DNA of 64,000 nt from Priestia endophytica DSM 13796 (lineage in GTDB: Bacteria; Bacillota; Bacilli; Bacillales; Bacillaceae_H), in the NCBI RefSeq assembly GCF_900115845.1, contig NZ_FOXX01000010.1:62001-126000 (forward strand). Direction: 5' to 3'. This document shows positions 62,475 through 64,000 of the stretch, in pieces; position 1 is the first letter of the stretch, and the number at the start of each line of letters is the position of its first letter. A model generated the notes under the pieces. The model was not told where the DNA came from. It searched no databases and saw only the letters and a program-made list of their open reading frames with translations. Made by a program: the position numbers and the translations under genes.

Positions 62475-63710
62475 ATGACACAAAACCCTACAGGTAAAGA
62501 ACGCTTTGCATTAGCGGCTTTACTTAGCTTATTAGCAATACTCGGCCCTCTTAATATCGATATGTATCTTCCAAGCTTTCCTGACATTGTGAATGACTTG
62601 GACACAAATGCATCTCTTGTTCAATTGAGCCTAACAACCTGTCTGATCGGGCTTGCAGTCGGACAGCTCGTTGTTGGACCAATTAGCGATGCGCTTGGGC
62701 GCAAAAGGCCCATGGTTGTTTCTATTATATTATTTATTTTAGCTTCTCTTCTTTGCGCCTTCGCTCCAAACATTGTTGTGTTAATCATTGGACGTTTTCT
62801 TCAAGGTTTTACAGCTGCAGGTGGAATTGTTGCGTCTCGTGCCGTTGTTCGTGACGTATTTAGCGGTCCTGATTTAACGAAATTCTTTGCCCTTTTAATG
62901 GTAATGAATGCAATGGCGCCAATGCTTGCTCCTGTTGCAGGGGGAGCTATTTTATTGCTCCCTAACGCTCACTGGAACTTTATTTTCTTCTTTTTAAGTT
63001 TACTTGGATTAATTATTGTAAGTTTCACATCTTGGAGATTAAAAGAAAGTTTACCTGTTGAAAAACGCACGAAAACATCACTAAAGAAAACCTTCCAAAC
63101 GTTTGGCAGTTTATCAAGAGAGCGTTCGTTTATCGGATATGCCCTAACACTTGGTTTTGCTCACGGAGGAAGCTTTGCTTATGTATCAGGCACTCCTTTT
63201 GTATATCAAGGCATTTACAACGTTTCTCCACAAACGTTTAGTTTACTTTTCGGCGTGAATGGTATAGCCATTATTACGGGAACATTTATTGTTGGACGCT
63301 GCGCTGGAAAAGTTCGTGAGCAAACTATTCTTCGCACTGCTTTGCTTATTGCATCTGTCGCAACAACCGTACTACTGATTATGACCATTGTAAAAGGTCC
63401 GTTGTTTATGATTGTTGGGTCTATCTTTGTGTATATGATTACAATGGGAATGATTACAACAACATCCTTTTCACTTGCTATTAATAAACAAGGACATCGT
63501 GCAGGAAGTGCTAGTGCCCTTCTAGGGATGATGCCTTTATTTATTGGTGCTTGCGTTGCTCCGCTCGTTGGTCTTGATGAAAGTACTGCAATCCCAATGG
63601 GAGCGATTATTTTTATCTCTACCATTATTGCGCTCTTTTCATTTTTTCAAATTGCGCGTAAGGGTGAACGTTTAGAGGAGAAAATAGCAAAACATTCTGT
63701 TACAGGCTAA
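62475..63710 (+). CDS. Bcr/CflA-family multidrug efflux MFS transporter
   Basis: Inner-membrane major facilitator of 411 residues with 12 TMs. N-terminal region PLNIDMYLPSFPDIVNDL, loop 2-3 motif GPISDALGRKRPM, and motif C-like GAILLLPNAHWNFIF, as in the DHA1/Bcr-CflA subgroup that expels bicyclomycin, chloramphenicol or similar compounds. An AAAGG site lies before the ATG. Substrate unknown. Terminator right behind it. Confidence 0.92.
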   Translation: MTQNPTGKERFALAALLSLLAILGPLNIDMYLPSFPDIVNDLDTNASLVQLSLTTCLIGLAVGQLVVGPISDALGRKRPMVVSIILFILASLLCAFAPNIVVLIIGRFLQGFTAAGGIVASRAVVRDVFSGPDLTKFFALLMVMNAMAPMLAPVAGGAILLLPNAHWNFIFFFLSLLGLIIVSFTSWRLKESLPVEKRTKTSLKKTFQTFGSLSRERSFIGYALTLGFAHGGSFAYVSGTPFVYQGIYNVSPQTFSLLFGVNGIAIITGTFIVGRCAGKVREQTILRTALLIASVATTVLLIMTIVKGPLFMIVGSIFVYMITMGMITTTSFSLAINKQGHRAGSASALLGMMPLFIGACVAPLVGLDESTAIPMGAIIFISTIIALFSFFQIARKGERLEEKIAKHSVTG

Positions 63711-63712
63711 TA

Positions 63713-63742
63713 AAAGCCGGGTAAATGGCCCGGCTTTTATAT
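63713..63742. terminator. terminator behind the MFS gene
   Basis: AAAAGCCGGG-TAAATGG-CCCGGCTTTT. Confidence 0.9.
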
Positions 63743-64000
63743 TTTATTCCTTTTATTCTTTTAGAACATAGTTTAATTAAAAAATACTTATTATTTTTCG
63801 TTTCTTATTTAATAACACCAGACACTGAAATGATTTATTTTACCATTCCCCTTGTAAGATTAATAGTTCTTTGCACTCATTTAACATCCTATAAAGTGCT
63901 TCCTCATCTCCTTCTTATCCTGTGCAATAATACTTAAAAGAGAAAAAAATGAGGTACCTTGCTTTTCTTCTTTCATACATTCCCTTCTTATCGTTCAATG
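63743..64000. other. right edge, no complete gene seen
   Basis: A short minus-strand stretch near 63845-63893 (EEALYRMLNECKELLILQGEW, then stop) looks coding-like and may be the end of a broken gene, but it is closed upstream by another stop. The last 60 bases may be the start of features beyond the window. Confidence 0.3.

Noticed and set aside
63725-63937. 70-codon plus-strand ORF at the right edge
   Set aside because: It begins inside the MFS terminator and has no ribosome site.

Overview
This window reads as chromosomal DNA of a low-GC, spore-forming member of the Bacillaceae (Bacillus/Priestia type). The evidence is a GerAB-type germinant permease, a YhjQ-like copper-storage protein, an RsbR-type stressosome protein, an Fbp-type small basic protein, LexA (DinR) boxes of the Bacillus type, and several gene neighbourhoods that match Bacillus subtilis: manR-manP-manA, yoaS-yozG-yoaT, ywnA/ywnB, yhaQ-yhaP, and the zinc-independent S14 paralogue rpsN with a Zur-like box. 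No tRNA, rRNA or CRISPR array was seen. All assignments come from reading the sequence; no database search was run.

Layout. 1-8.2 kb: two peptide-antibiotic-type ABC transporter modules face each other. One is a permease with its own two-component system (+). The other is a DUF418-BceA-BceB operon (-) with a textbook BceR box but no bceRS in the window. 8.7-11.1 kb: divergent EamA exporter and MocR regulator. 11.7-15.2 kb: a decayed stretch with a frameshifted gerAB, a DUF3231 gene and two broken CBO0543-family genes. 15.7-17.3 kb: yoaS-yozG-yoaT. 17.6-23.1 kb: a decayed fragment followed by the mannose operon. 23.6-33.1 kb: mostly single genes (copper storage, isochorismatase fold, DUF3953, bcrC, MarR, a second DUF3231/CBO0543-like module, proline dehydrogenase, RsbR, HAD phosphatase, cupin).

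33.2-44 kb is accessory and partly broken: a GNAT gene with a frameshifted N-terminus, a LexA-controlled UvrX-like polymerase with only a scrap of its yolD partner, a tandem repeat, a GC-rich oxidoreductase cassette with VOC and LysR genes, a Tn554-type transposon remnant, a methyltransferase behind a consensus promoter and a perfect terminator, a secreted protein with four NlpC/P60 repeats of which only one keeps its catalytic residues, and a headless LysR gene. 44-54.5 kb: small basic and YolD-like proteins, acetyltransferases, MBL/Lrp pair, HEAT-repeat protein, a nonsense-interrupted DUF998 gene, and a TetR/cytochrome P450 pair. 54.5-64 kb: ywnB/ywnA, yhaQP, DinB-like protein, LysR, DUF1643, SDR, rpsN and a Bcr/CflA exporter, all compact and intact.

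Two themes stand out. First, many genes carry single lesions: one-base indels in G/C or T runs (gerAB, a CBO0543 gene twice, GNAT) and substitutions creating stops or destroying starts (CBO0543, TnpC, DUF998, a SnoaL-like fragment). The homopolymer class could be assembly error; the substitution class is harder to explain that way. Second, the pairing of DUF3231 with CBO0543-like membrane proteins occurs twice, about 14 kb apart, with conserved DNA upstream of DUF3231. This is the best candidate here for an uncharacterised functional unit.
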